34,297 bases of DNA, from positions 1 through 34,297 of IMG/VR virus record IMGVR_UViG_3300025853_000316, one strand, 5' to 3'. The stretch is from a virus. The number at the start of each line of letters is the position of its first letter. Position 1 is the first letter of the stretch. A program made the position numbers and the translations under genes. The notes under the pieces were generated by a model. The model worked only from the letters and a program-made list of their open reading frames with translations, made no database searches and was not told the origin of the DNA. Shown piece by piece: positions 22,041 to 29,666 of the stretch.

Positions 22041-23630
22041 TTAACCACCCCCTTCAGTGGCTTGGTTGATTGCTTGCCCCGCTTCACCGGCCTGCTGAGC
22101 CGCCGCTAAGGCTGTTTGTAACTGCTGAATCTGCTGCCTTTGCTGGCGCTGCACATCTCTGCCTTTCTCTTCAGACAACTTATCCATGCCTACACCAAAC
22201 ATTTGTAAGGTATCACGAACAAGCACGTCGCCATTAACGTTGTCAGTTAGCAGTTCAGGCTGTAATTGTAGCATAGGTGAGACAGATTCAACCGCCCTTA
22301 AAAACCCTGCCGCTTCCTGCTGCTGCTGGGCCTGTGCAACTGAGCCTGTAAATTCAAACTCAAACTTTTCAGGGATGGATTCTGGCGGCTGGCCGAAGCG
22401 ACCTTGACGCAGCAAGATACCAAATACCCTGTCTAGCACAGGCCCCAAGTATTCAGACTGCACACGACCAAGCACCGGACCCATTAGGCGCAGCTTTTCC
22501 TCTGTGCGCTGCAATACTTCAGTGGCAGTCATTTGCGGACCACCAGCCAACTGAAGCTGATCAACAAAGAAGATGGATCGAATCTTGTCCTCAAGGAACT
22601 GCACAAAGTCTAAACCAATACCAGGGTTAGCAGATGGCAATTGGCCGACAGCTCCAGCAGCGTCACTTCCATCAAACACGTTAACACCGCCGGGGACTGT
22701 TCGCAGCGGATTCATAAAGCCGTCGTTAGTCACAACTAGAGGCGGATCTACAGACTTTTGAGCCGCCTTGATGGTGGTTTTCATCACCTCATTAAGCATC
22801 TTAATATCAGGAAGCGCCGTCATAGCCGGTGACCGACCATATGTTTCCATTGGAGATTTATAGAATCGACCTACAGGTAATGGCATTTCCTGAAATCCGC
22901 CTTCCTCAAGCACGGCCTTATCCTGCTGAAGAACGTAAACAGACTCTATCGGCATCCCTTCAAAATTGCGCTTGCCTTCCTTCACATCCTTTCGAGGCTG
23001 GATGCAGTGAATAATAAACAGCTTCTCATTAAACTTGTCAGCCTTAATTAAATCAGCAACAGTCTTACTATTGTGATCCGGCCACCGCTGCTCTATCTGC
23101 TTAGCCGTCCATTCAAAGCGGCGGTAAACAGTATCAACCTGCCCGTCCGGGTTTTCAGCTATAACAATTTCAGATAACGAGCGGGATTGAAAAGACAGCC
23201 CGGCCTTGCTTTCATTCTCATCAATGAATACCCCAGCTGTACCAAATGCGCCGAACTCTAAGAAGTACTCATATGACGAAGTGTAGAAGTTGCTGGCAGG
23301 CGCGTTAATCTCTTCAAGCATGATATCAGAGGCATTATCAAGCCAGCGCTTAGCCTCTTCATCCATGCCCTCTGTGTTAGCCTTAAACCAAGTAGTGGCC
23401 GGGTTGACGTTTAGCGAAACAAGACCAGAGGCTAGCAGCTCATTAGCCTGGATCGGTGTCGAATTAAACACCTTGGTCATGCGCTTTTCACCAGGAGAGC
23501 GCTTGGTATCAAAGTCATCGCGGCGAGGGTAAACAAGCTCGGCAACTTCGCGCCAATGGCTATCCCACGTCCCTCGGTCAGACTTCAGCTTTTCATATCG
23601 CTTTACTATCTGTTCAGCATCAACAGCCAT
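22041..23630 (-). CDS. Portal protein (podovirus head-tail connector)
   Basis: The 529-residue protein belongs to the head-tail connector family of T7-like and related podoviruses: YEKLKSDRGTWDSHWREVAE and LVYPRRDDF near the start, TKVFNSTPIQANELLASGL (about 50-70), the stem-region GLDFVQFLEDKIRSIFFVDQ, and MTATEVLQRTEEKLRLMGP. A Gln/Ala-rich tail follows (QRQQRQQIQQLQTALAAAQQ). It forms the dodecameric vertex for DNA entry. It is flanked by the Gly/Ala-rich head protein gene and the zinc-ribbon gene. Confidence 0.96.
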   Translation of the reverse strand: MAVDAEQIVKRYEKLKSDRGTWDSHWREVAELVYPRRDDFDTKRSPGEKRMTKVFNSTPIQANELLASGLVSLNVNPATTWFKANTEGMDEEAKRWLDNASDIMLEEINAPASNFYTSSYEYFLEFGAFGTAGVFIDENESKAGLSFQSRSLSEIVIAENPDGQVDTVYRRFEWTAKQIEQRWPDHNSKTVADLIKADKFNEKLFIIHCIQPRKDVKEGKRNFEGMPIESVYVLQQDKAVLEEGGFQEMPLPVGRFYKSPMETYGRSPAMTALPDIKMLNEVMKTTIKAAQKSVDPPLVVTNDGFMNPLRTVPGGVNVFDGSDAAGAVGQLPSANPGIGLDFVQFLEDKIRSIFFVDQLQLAGGPQMTATEVLQRTEEKLRLMGPVLGRVQSEYLGPVLDRVFGILLRQGRFGQPPESIPEKFEFEFTGSVAQAQQQQEAAGFLRAVESVSPMLQLQPELLTDNVNGDVLVRDTLQMFGVGMDKLSEEKGRDVQRQQRQQIQQLQTALAAAQQAGEAGQAINQATEGGG

Positions 23631-23631
23631 A

Positions 23632-24102
23632 TCACTGCCCTAATAATGTTTTTCGTTGCTCTTTGGCAATAGATCTGCCCGCCAGTATAGTGCTGCGCCG
23701 CCCACTAGAAGCCGCGCGCCTTGTATCTTCTGCTGCTGCTGTAGCAGGATCTACCGCAGCAGTAGTGGCAGCTGAAGTAGTGGCCGTATCACCAGCACTC
23801 AAGATACCCTTGGCCCGAATGACTCCGCGACCGCCCCTAGATGGGTCGTCAAGGCCCACGCCAGGGCCGCCCGGATTGGTATCCAAGTCAGCAAGAGCAC
23901 CAGCGAGAGCACCAAACACCCCCCCTAAAGGGCCGGTAACCTTACCTAAAGTTTTTGCGGCCGTCTTCCCTGCTTCACGGGTCTCGCCAAACTCACCCGT
24001 TGGATCGCCTGGGCCGGCTTTAGCAGCCTTGTCCTGCGCCTCTAGCCTGCCTACAGCAGCGGAGCGCCCGCCAGCTGAACCACCTCTATCTCCACCGCAC
24101 AT
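23632..24102 (-). CDS. Gly/Ala-rich structural protein upstream of the portal (156 aa)
   Basis: The protein begins MCGGDRGGSAGGRSAAVG, has a Gly/Pro-rich centre with a short hydrophobic helix (GGVFGALAGALADL), and ends in RRSTILAGRSIAKEQRKTLLGQ. A Cys-Gly-Gly start and a KTLLG end are typical of small proteins encoded beside portals in podovirus genomes, where they are annotated as head or tail proteins of unknown role. The stop lies one base before the portal ATG. Confidence 0.7.
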   Translation of the reverse strand: MCGGDRGGSAGGRSAAVGRLEAQDKAAKAGPGDPTGEFGETREAGKTAAKTLGKVTGPLGGVFGALAGALADLDTNPGGPGVGLDDPSRGGRGVIRAKGILSAGDTATTSAATTAAVDPATAAAEDTRRAASSGRRSTILAGRSIAKEQRKTLLGQ

Positions 24103-24106
24103 AATA

Positions 24107-24556
24107 TTACCCTTTGTTTAGTATTACGCCTGACTCAACAAAGCCCATGCGCTTGTATAGTTCTACAGCGCTATCACCGGAATCGCCAGTGGTAACGCCA
24201 ACGGAAATCTGATCCTCTCGCACACCGCAGCAGATAGACCAGTCAATAAATGTCTTAACCAGCTTAAATGCATGGCTTCCGCCTCGATTCTCGGGACGGA
24301 CATACAAAAGCAAGTCAAAGGACTTAAGTGTTGGCCCAAAGTAATGTTCCTGAATCATACCAAAGAACATACCTACAACCTTGCCATTCACCTCAGACAC
24401 CCAAGCCTGCATGTGCGGCTGTTGAATTAGGTTAACACACAGCTGCGCAACCTTTGCCGGGCACCACTCAGTCACCGCGTAGCTAGAATTGCTGTACATA
24501 TCATACCCCATTTCAAGAATCGCCGGGATATCGTTACCATTAAGCTCTCTAATCAT
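24107..24556 (-). CDS. GNAT-family N-acetyltransferase
   Basis: The 149-residue enzyme has the GNAT fold: GNDIPAILEMG at the N-terminus, the beta4 strand KSFDLLLYVRPENRGG leading into the acetyl-CoA-binding loop (R-x2-G-type RPENRGGSHAFKLV), and the C-terminal YKRMGFVESG motif. The substrate is unknown. GNAT genes near the terminase and portal recur in podoviruses, suggesting a conserved role in modifying a virion or host protein; this is inferred from context. Confidence 0.88.
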   Translation of the reverse strand: MIRELNGNDIPAILEMGYDMYSNSSYAVTEWCPAKVAQLCVNLIQQPHMQAWVSEVNGKVVGMFFGMIQEHYFGPTLKSFDLLLYVRPENRGGSHAFKLVKTFIDWSICCGVREDQISVGVTTGDSGDSAVELYKRMGFVESGVILNKG

Positions 24557-24565
24557 ACCAGCCCC

Positions 24566-24664
24566 TTACCAGTTGAATAATAGCCACATTCCAAACGCGC
24601 CGAACGCATAGGCTGCAAAGTAAAGCGCGCACATTCCAATTTTTTTAAAGGCTGAACGGGTCAT
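24566..24664 (-). CDS. 32-residue single-pass membrane peptide
   Basis: The translation begins MTRSAFKKIGMCALYFAAYA and ends FGAFGMWLLFNW: three basic residues, then one strongly hydrophobic helix rich in aromatics. Its ATG lies inside the last codons of the terminase gene and is preceded by GGAGGAG with a four-base spacer, a very strong site. The hydrophobic run would have the N-terminus in the cytoplasm. The role is unknown; membrane peptides like this could aid lysis or timing. Confidence 0.65.
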   Translation of the reverse strand: MTRSAFKKIGMCALYFAAYAFGAFGMWLLFNW

Positions 24665-26123
24665 ATTGCTCCTCCGAGTGCTGAACAAATCGTCTCTCTT
24701 GCGTCCGCTGTTTAACCTTAGGCTTCCACATGGTCATCATTACAGAGTCGCCCATGTTAGGCGATGATATCTGTAGCTTAGCCATATCCTGCTTGCTCAT
24801 AATTTGAATCAAGCCGCCCGGATTCGGCTTAGTGGGTATACGGCACAACTCAGACCGTAGCGCCGCCATGTTCTCTATGCCCTCAGAGCTAAAGCTAATC
24901 ATCTCATCAACGTCGCAATACTCGCCCTTAACGACCACCCGATAAGTGTTATAGCAGCGATCCGCTAAGTCAGTATAGTACTGTGACCGGTTATTCTTAA
25001 ACGTCTCTGCATATGTTAGCTGATCTTCGCCTGGAACATTCCTTTCTTTCAGGTAAATATCGTCCGCATTATCCTGCCCGCTACCAGAGTGCGACCCCTT
25101 GAACATATGCCACTTAACCCGCGTTCCTTCAAAGGCGTCAGCTATCTGCCGCTTTAAGCCGGTACCCATGCCGTCACCGTCCCACAAGAACCAATCAACG
25201 CGCTGCTTATGAGACAAGTCACATGCCCAGTCGCATTTATCATCTATCTCGCCTTCATCCTTTTCCTTCACGCATTCAATAATTGATCCGTGTCGAATAG
25301 CAAAGCCGGCTGAGTCATTACCGGAGTCGGATGGATCATGCGCAGCTACTACTGCCCCCCTTGGCTTAAATAGCGCCTTCAGGTTTGGCTTAAGGTGAGC
25401 ATCAATGCAGGCATCAAACCATTCAGCCTTGATGATTGACCCGTCAACCTCGTCGTTGTACTTGCCTTCCCAGATCCAGTCATACTTAGCCCGCGGCAAG
25501 TTCTCTTTGTCCCATACACGAAGCTTTTCAGATTCTTCGCTATGCCAGGGGTTGTCTCGCCAGTTAATAACTATGATCAGATGAAGATCATCCTCATAGA
25601 TTCCGTCTCGGTCTAAGTATTTCTGATACGGAACAATAAAACGCTGGGAAAACGGGTCCGCTGATGACTGGGGGTTAGCACCAAACCAGCACTCAGCCCC
25701 AGGGTTACGCAGGATAGTAGGCAGCAGCTTATCAATACTTGCCTGACTCATCGTGTGGGCTTCTTCGAACCAGCTGTACTTGTAGCCCTGAGCAGACTGG
25801 ATAGAGTCCGGGTTGCGTGCGGCCCCTTTATACTTGGTTACAGCCCCGTTAGGAGCCTGTACCCGGTCATTAGTGACTGACCAACCCTCTAGCTTAAGTC
25901 GCTCCTGTATCGAGCCTATAAACACCCGGTGCACAGAGTCAGCAATAGAGTCCTGAAACTCTCGCAAGCAATATATATCAGCGGCCTCTGTGGCCATCTT
26001 CATAGTGAGCATGTCACCAAAGCCAATAGACTTGCCTGAAGATCGACCACCGATAGCGACTTTGATCTGTTTGCGAGTCGTTAAGAACTTCTCTAGCTTA
26101 CGATTTACTTTCAGGTGTGGCAT
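24645..26123 (-). CDS. terL: Terminase large subunit (PBSX-like)
   Basis: The 492-residue protein has the packaging ATPase motif GGRSSGKS (25-32) with Walker B YSWFEEAH (116-123). The coupling motif is likely in WFGANPQSS (146-154). A nuclease domain follows, with acidic residues at D263 (AAHDPSDSGNDSAG), D315/D317 (WDGDGMG) and a C-terminal MGDS. The domain order and the AIGGRSSGKS form match PBSX-type terminases. These usually go with headful packaging, which agrees with the circularly closing contig. It overlaps the small subunit gene by 26 bases. Confidence 0.96.
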   Translation of the reverse strand: MPHLKVNRKLEKFLTTRKQIKVAIGGRSSGKSIGFGDMLTMKMATEAADIYCLREFQDSIADSVHRVFIGSIQERLKLEGWSVTNDRVQAPNGAVTKYKGAARNPDSIQSAQGYKYSWFEEAHTMSQASIDKLLPTILRNPGAECWFGANPQSSADPFSQRFIVPYQKYLDRDGIYEDDLHLIIVINWRDNPWHSEESEKLRVWDKENLPRAKYDWIWEGKYNDEVDGSIIKAEWFDACIDAHLKPNLKALFKPRGAVVAAHDPSDSGNDSAGFAIRHGSIIECVKEKDEGEIDDKCDWACDLSHKQRVDWFLWDGDGMGTGLKRQIADAFEGTRVKWHMFKGSHSGSGQDNADDIYLKERNVPGEDQLTYAETFKNNRSQYYTDLADRCYNTYRVVVKGEYCDVDEMISFSSEGIENMAALRSELCRIPTKPNPGGLIQIMSKQDMAKLQISSPNMGDSVMMTMWKPKVKQRTQERRFVQHSEEQYDPFSL

Positions 26124-26487
26124 TTACAAACTCTACCTTCCAGTTGCTGTCTATATCGTCAGGCTTATCACTATGGTCAATCGTCTCCTGCTTATCAGAC
26201 CACCCATGCCGGTTCTTCATGTTCATATACCAGCCGGTGTAACTAAAGTCCTTGTTCTCGAGATTCTTCCTGCCTTTTCTTTCCCACCAAGCCCTTGACA
26301 AAGCCTCTCCGCGCTTTATGGCTTCGGAAAACTCTGGATTAACTTCAGGCTTTTGCCACTCACAAAGAGTATCAATATGGATATCAAGCTCTGCGGCTAC
26401 CTCGTATTTAGAAGCACCATCTTTCATTAGCTCTAATACTACATCGCACATTTCTGGCTCGTATTTTGTAGGTCTTCCGCCCGGCAT
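26098..26487 (-). CDS. terS: Terminase small subunit
   Basis: The start at 26487 (MPGGRPTKYEPEMCDVVLEL) is used because AAGGAG lies seven bases before it; the frame is open further upstream through the stop of the preceding gene. The N-terminal domain (GASKYEVAAELDIHIDTLCEW) is the usual HTH that recognises the packaging site, and EFSEAIKRGEALSRAWWERKG is a familiar small-terminase block. At 129 residues it is of ordinary length. It lies directly upstream of the large subunit. Confidence 0.92.
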   Translation of the reverse strand: MPGGRPTKYEPEMCDVVLELMKDGASKYEVAAELDIHIDTLCEWQKPEVNPEFSEAIKRGEALSRAWWERKGRKNLENKDFSYTGWYMNMKNRHGWSDKQETIDHSDKPDDIDSNWKVEFVNATPESKS

Positions 26488-26488
26488 A

Positions 26489-26770
26489 CTAAGACTCCTT
26501 AATATCAAGCACTACTGGCGCGGCCTTAGAATGCTTGTTGTCGTATATGTCGGTATTTACTTCCTTGCATTGGACAGCCTTAATCGCCTCTATGAAAACC
26601 AGAAATTCCTCAAAACTCCGTTCGCTTTGATCTTCGCTCTCTAAGAATCTCCGGTGCTCCTTTTCTACGTTAAAAATTTTTGCGGCGACATAAGCGCCTT
26701 TTATTTCATAGTCAGAATAATCACCGCCAGTAAAAACTAGCAATTGACCTTTTGTGATGCTCTCAGCCAT
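26489..26770 (-). CDS. Hypothetical protein upstream of terminase (93 aa)
   Basis: The product begins MAESITKGQLLVFTGGDYSD and is acidic, with mixed alpha/beta character and no motif I recognise. GGGGG precedes the ATG. It is spaced one base from the terminase small subunit start, so the genes are co-translated. The TKGQLLVFTGGDYSDYEI opening looks like a small beta-barrel or SH3-like fold, which is only a visual impression. Confidence 0.7.
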   Translation of the reverse strand: MAESITKGQLLVFTGGDYSDYEIKGAYVAAKIFNVEKEHRRFLESEDQSERSFEEFLVFIEAIKAVQCKEVNTDIYDNKHSKAAPVVLDIKES

Positions 26771-26779
26771 ATGACCCCC

Positions 26780-27034
26780 TTAGTCATTACTTTCCCCGCC
26801 TTGCCTGGCTGTCGCCTTCGCCAACCCAGCTTTAGCGCGATCAAAGGCAGCAATGCTGCATTTATTGAATTGAGCCATGCTTAAATCGTCGGCCAATACG
26901 TCCGACCACTGATAGAGCTTGCCATCAATGAGCGCGGTATTTATAACAGCCACGCTCCCGTCTTCGCGAAGTTCCTTATATAAAACAAAGCTCTCCGCGC
27001 ATCCGTTATATTCTTTTAACCTTTGATTATGCAT
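26780..27034 (-). CDS. Hypothetical protein (84 aa)
   Basis: The start at 27034 (MHNQRLKEYNGCAESFVLYK) is chosen because GGGG lies four bases upstream and the frame before it runs into the preceding gene. The protein has a beta-rich centre (SVAVINTALIDGKLYQW) and a C-terminal helix. It has no recognised family. Position suggests a late, possibly structural or packaging-related role. Confidence 0.65.
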   Translation of the reverse strand: MHNQRLKEYNGCAESFVLYKELREDGSVAVINTALIDGKLYQWSDVLADDLSMAQFNKCSIAAFDRAKAGLAKATARQGGESND

Positions 27035-27047
27035 ACTTCCCCGCTCT

Positions 27048-27722
27048 CTAGTTGCGCAAGAAGTGCTGCAACGCCCAGCCTCTAACAATACAGGTTGCAT
27101 TGCCGTCCGAGCTTACCTGAAACTTCCCACCATTATTTAAGGTATTCGCGTCACCCATATAAACCATTGAGAAACGGTTTATCTCATGAACACCCGCGTT
27201 TTTAAATACATTCTCAGAATACGGCAGGGTATATGGCGAGCCGCCAACCGCCAACTGAAGCTGGACAGTGACAAGCTGATTGGGCGACGTTGTTGTTACC
27301 TCAATATCTAGCCGGATGTTAACCTGATCTCCTAGCGACAATTCCGACCAATCAAATAGATTTGTTCCGGTGTCCCATAAGTCTGTAACCCCGGAGGCAG
27401 CATAGGTTTTATTAGTAAACGCCCCTAGTCCATCGTTTGTCATATCGACAAATGCGCCGGTATTAGGAATGACAATCGGAGTTGTTGCCGTTGCTAGGTC
27501 GTTATAATCAAGCAAGCCCATGCGGCATTGGTCAGCATTTATAGTGGCATTGTTAATCTTGCTTGCCACGTTCTGGTTAGTTGTTTCAACCAGGTTTAGA
27601 TTGGAGTCCTTTGCAGTCTCATGGATCGTGCGCACATCCTGCGGGCTGATATCCCCGGTTGCGTTATTAGCCAGGAGAGAATCAATCTCTGTCTGTATAT
27701 CCGCTCTATTCTTGGCCGCCAT
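27048..27722 (-). CDS. Virion-associated beta-sandwich protein (224 aa)
   Basis: The first 40 residues (NRADIQTEIDSLLANNATGD then ISPQDVRTIHETAKDSN) match a helical motif at the N-terminus of several phage head-fibre and tail-fibre proteins. The rest (about 70-224) is beta-rich with a jelly-roll feel (IRLDIEVTTTSPNQLVTVQLQ), like carbohydrate- or receptor-binding virion domains. It is encoded before the terminase rather than beside the fibre gene, so it could be a second receptor-binding or decoration protein. A GGAGAGG site precedes its ATG, inside the preceding gene. Confidence 0.6.
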   Translation of the reverse strand: MAAKNRADIQTEIDSLLANNATGDISPQDVRTIHETAKDSNLNLVETTNQNVASKINNATINADQCRMGLLDYNDLATATTPIVIPNTGAFVDMTNDGLGAFTNKTYAASGVTDLWDTGTNLFDWSELSLGDQVNIRLDIEVTTTSPNQLVTVQLQLAVGGSPYTLPYSENVFKNAGVHEINRFSMVYMGDANTLNNGGKFQVSSDGNATCIVRGWALQHFLRN

Positions 27723-28002
27723 TTACCTCTCCTGACTGCTTAGCTTCTTTCAGCTTTATTTTGTTTAATTCTCGGGTCTGCTCAAGTATTGCCATTTCAA
27801 GCTTTGTCTTTTTTACGCTGGCCCGATAAAGCAGCCAGGGTATTAGTATGCCAGATACCGCAGCTATAATGTTTGCATTGTCTTTAATCCATAGCGCGGC
27901 GTTTCCCATAGCGCTTAGAAACCCAACAATCTTCACACCCGCGGGGCTTAATATCGCATCCACTGCAGATTGATGCAGCCATGTCTTTAAGTCTTCGGTC
28001 AT
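27706..28002 (-). CDS. Putative holin-like membrane protein (98 aa)
   Basis: The protein has a hydrophobic segment at about 22-42 (GVKIVGFLSAMGNAALWI) and another at 45-62 (NIIAAVSGILIPWLLYR), followed by a charged helical tail rich in Lys and Glu (KKTKLEMAILEQTRELNKIK). This two-segment plus basic coil layout is common in class II holins and related lysis membrane proteins. If correct, the genome encodes two holin-type proteins, one at each end of the late operon. It overlaps its upstream neighbour by four bases (ATGA). Confidence 0.6.
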   Translation of the reverse strand: MTEDLKTWLHQSAVDAILSPAGVKIVGFLSAMGNAALWIKDNANIIAAVSGILIPWLLYRASVKKTKLEMAILEQTRELNKIKLKEAKQSGEVNGGQE

Positions 28003-28078
28003 GGCCCCACGCCTTCACGATGAAAAACGCCTTCACTGTAAGGCTGAAGGCTACCAGTAACGCCAGAAGCTCCGTCAT
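27884..28078 (-). CDS. Nested membrane / Cys-knuckle ORF (64 aa, tentative)
   Basis: This frame bridges the junction of two other late genes in a third frame. It starts with AAGG seven bases upstream. The N-terminus (MTELLALLVAFSLTVKAFFI) is one hydrophobic helix, and the tail carries C-x2-C-x6-C-x2-C (CSGCDIKPRGCEDC) plus a basic end. A hydrophobic start, a good ribosome site and a zinc-type motif are unlikely together by chance, but the overlapping genes themselves look real. Treat as possible. Confidence 0.3.
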   Translation of the reverse strand: MTELLALLVAFSLTVKAFFIVKAWGHDRRLKDMAASICSGCDIKPRGCEDCWVSKRYGKRRAMD

Positions 28079-28469
28079 TGTCGCGCCTTGTCATAATCAG
28101 CAACCTTATAATCAGTGCGCAATTCAATAGGAACATAGCGCCTGCGTAAAAATACCCTTTATCACCGGCATAATATAAACCTCCGCCAATGATATTAAGC
28201 ACACACATTGCAACTAACAGCCAGCCGACATGCTTTATATACAGGGGCTGAAAATCCCTGAACATGAAGCCAAGCAATACAATCAATAATATGTCGGCAA
28301 TTATAGCGAAAAAGTAATAAAAGCACTCGTCAAGGTACAGCCATGCAGAAAGCTCGGCATGGATACCGAACATCATTAATATTAAACAAACAGCCTTACC
28401 CCTTCTATGCCGATTCAATAGCATAACAAGGATCAAGACCGCCGGCATAAGGTCGTTAGGATTAAGCAC
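27999..28469 (-). CDS. Multi-pass membrane protein (156 aa)
   Basis: About four to five hydrophobic helices can be seen (approximately 7-20, 26-45, 48-68, 80-96, 105-122), followed by a polar tail. A GTG start at 28469 with AAAGG upstream overlaps the previous small gene; an in-frame ATG lies at 28448. The family is not recognised. As part of the late operon before the holin-like gene it may belong to a lysis or envelope function. Confidence 0.65.
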   Translation of the reverse strand: MLNPNDLMPAVLILVMLLNRHRRGKAVCLILMMFGIHAELSAWLYLDECFYYFFAIIADILLIVLLGFMFRDFQPLYIKHVGWLLVAMCVLNIIGGGLYYAGDKGYFYAGAMFLLNCALIIRLLIMTRRDNDGASGVTGSLQPYSEGVFHREGVGP

Positions 28470-28578
28470 GACGCGCCTTTGTTTTTTTCTTTGACCGAAC
28501 CTGTCCGCCAGATGACAGTTTAGTGTTTTTCTTTGCCGGTCTTGCGTTGTTGGTCCGCGTGCCTTTTTGTGCCTTCAT
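28462..28578 (-). CDS. Highly basic 38-residue peptide
   Basis: The product starts MKAQKGTRTNNARPAKKNTK and has about 14 Lys or Arg among 38 residues, with no acidic residue. AGGA lies seven bases before the ATG and the stop overlaps the next gene's start. The composition suggests a nucleic-acid-binding or condensing peptide, perhaps packaged with DNA or bound to RNA, but no family is recognised. Confidence 0.65.
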   Translation of the reverse strand: MKAQKGTRTNNARPAKKNTKLSSGGQVRSKKKTKARRA

Positions 28579-28598
28579 TGCTTATTCCTGGTTACTAA

Positions 28599-28769
28599 TT
28601 AGTGATTATCCAATATTAACACTTTTTGATCAGCTAGCGAATCTCTCTCGTCTAAGGAAAATTTAGAAAACTGTATGCATGCAGCAACAAAGATATCCCA
28701 TTCATCGTCACTGTCTACGTTATTGATGGTTAGGTACTCCATGTTGAGAAAGTTCGGTACGTATCCCAC
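28599..28769 (-). CDS. Small acidic hypothetical protein (56 aa)
   Basis: The preferred start is a GTG at 28769 with AGGA seven bases before it; TTG at 28793 is the other option. The acidic product (MGYVPNFLNMEYLTINNVDS...DLADQKVLILDNH) is not recognised. A perfect TATAAT box lies just upstream, so it may head its own transcript. Confidence 0.5.
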   Translation of the reverse strand: MGYVPNFLNMEYLTINNVDSDDEWDIFVAACIQFSKFSLDERDSLADQKVLILDNH

Positions 28770-28801
28770 AGCTAAATCCTGGCCTAAGTGCAAAGGTCAG
28801 G

Positions 28802-28831
28802 ATTATAGTTAATTCCACAATAGATTCCGAA
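28802..28831 (-). promoter_or_regulatory. Candidate internal late promoter
   Basis: On the minus strand a perfect TATAAT (plus bases 28802-28807) stands between the PAPS-reductase-like stop and the next small gene. The best -35 is TTCGGA 18 bases upstream (three matches to consensus), so it would need an activator or be weak. Confidence 0.35.
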
Positions 28832-28832
28832 C

Positions 28833-29666
28833 TTAGGATACAAGGTCGCTTTGAGCCAATTCGCAGAAGATGCCACAACTGATGTCCGACTCGGCCTCAT
28901 AGCTGCCTGCGTCTTTAGGCAGCTCTCGCAATGTTGGACGCCAATACTGCTTTTCTAAGGGCTCGTCAGTTGCTATCAGGTGTCGGACTTTATCAGGATA
29001 GCGCTTTAGTGCCTGGGGCATTCCAATCTTGCACACCGTTCGACCGAGATGCTCTTCCATCATAGCCATTCTTTCGTAGGCTTCTGGGAAATCGACACGT
29101 ATCTTGTTCCAGTATCCTGCCTCACCCTTAACGCATCCGATACAGTTGTTGTTCTTATACCCGAGCTTATACATGGCAGGTAGCTCGATGCCCTCTTTTG
29201 CCAAGAGAGCCAGGCAGTCCTGCTTAGCCAGGCCTTTGTCAATCAAGGGAGCCCAGATATCAACATCGTTGTTGGCATCGATAAACTGATCAACACGACG
29301 CTGCTCTTCGACGGTATAGCCGAAAACCTGCCGATCACCTGGCTGTTCAAACTGCTTGCGCATACCTTTCTTCAGAAGCCTTGTGCAAGCAGCACCAGAT
29401 GGGCCTTTTAGAAATCGCTCCTTGCGGAACACTTCGTAAATAGACGCCTCGTATTTATGATTTCCGATTATCTGAATCTCTTGTCCAAACCACTTCTCGC
29501 ACTCAGATAGGAACCTGGAATTGTCGGGATGCTCTTCACATACTTCTGTGTATGCAATTACCAGCGGCAGCTTTTCATTCTTGTTGTTATGAGCAATGGC
29601 AAGCTTTGTAGCTACAGCAGATGCAGCCCCGCACGAAAACCAGCAGACAATTCTCTCATTACTCAT
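28833..29666 (-). CDS. PAPS reductase / DndC-like nucleotide hydrolase-fold protein
   Basis: The 277-residue protein has the PP-loop fold signature near the start (SCGAASAVATKLA, residues 11-23), followed by acidic YTEVCEEHPDN (about 39-49) and QVFGYTVEEQRRV (113-125). Cysteines C94, C175 and C178 (NNNCIGCVKG) and C264/C268 could hold an Fe-S cluster, as in PAPS reductases and the DndC protein of phosphorothioate DNA modification. Phages often carry such genes, and roles in sulfur metabolism or DNA modification are both possible. No Dnd partner genes are visible here. The start overlaps the previous stop (ATGA). Confidence 0.85.
   Translation of the reverse strand: MSNERIVCWFSCGAASAVATKLAIAHNNKNEKLPLVIAYTEVCEEHPDNSRFLSECEKWFGQEIQIIGNHKYEASIYEVFRKERFLKGPSGAACTRLLKKGMRKQFEQPGDRQVFGYTVEEQRRVDQFIDANNDVDIWAPLIDKGLAKQDCLALLAKEGIELPAMYKLGYKNNNCIGCVKGEAGYWNKIRVDFPEAYERMAMMEEHLGRTVCKIGMPQALKRYPDKVRHLIATDEPLEKQYWRPTLRELPKDAGSYEAESDISCGIFCELAQSDLVS

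Noticed and set aside
23663-24121. 152-codon rightward frame opposite the Gly/Ala-rich protein
   Set aside because: It is a GC-driven shadow. The leftward frame fits the late operon and carries the familiar KTLLG ending.
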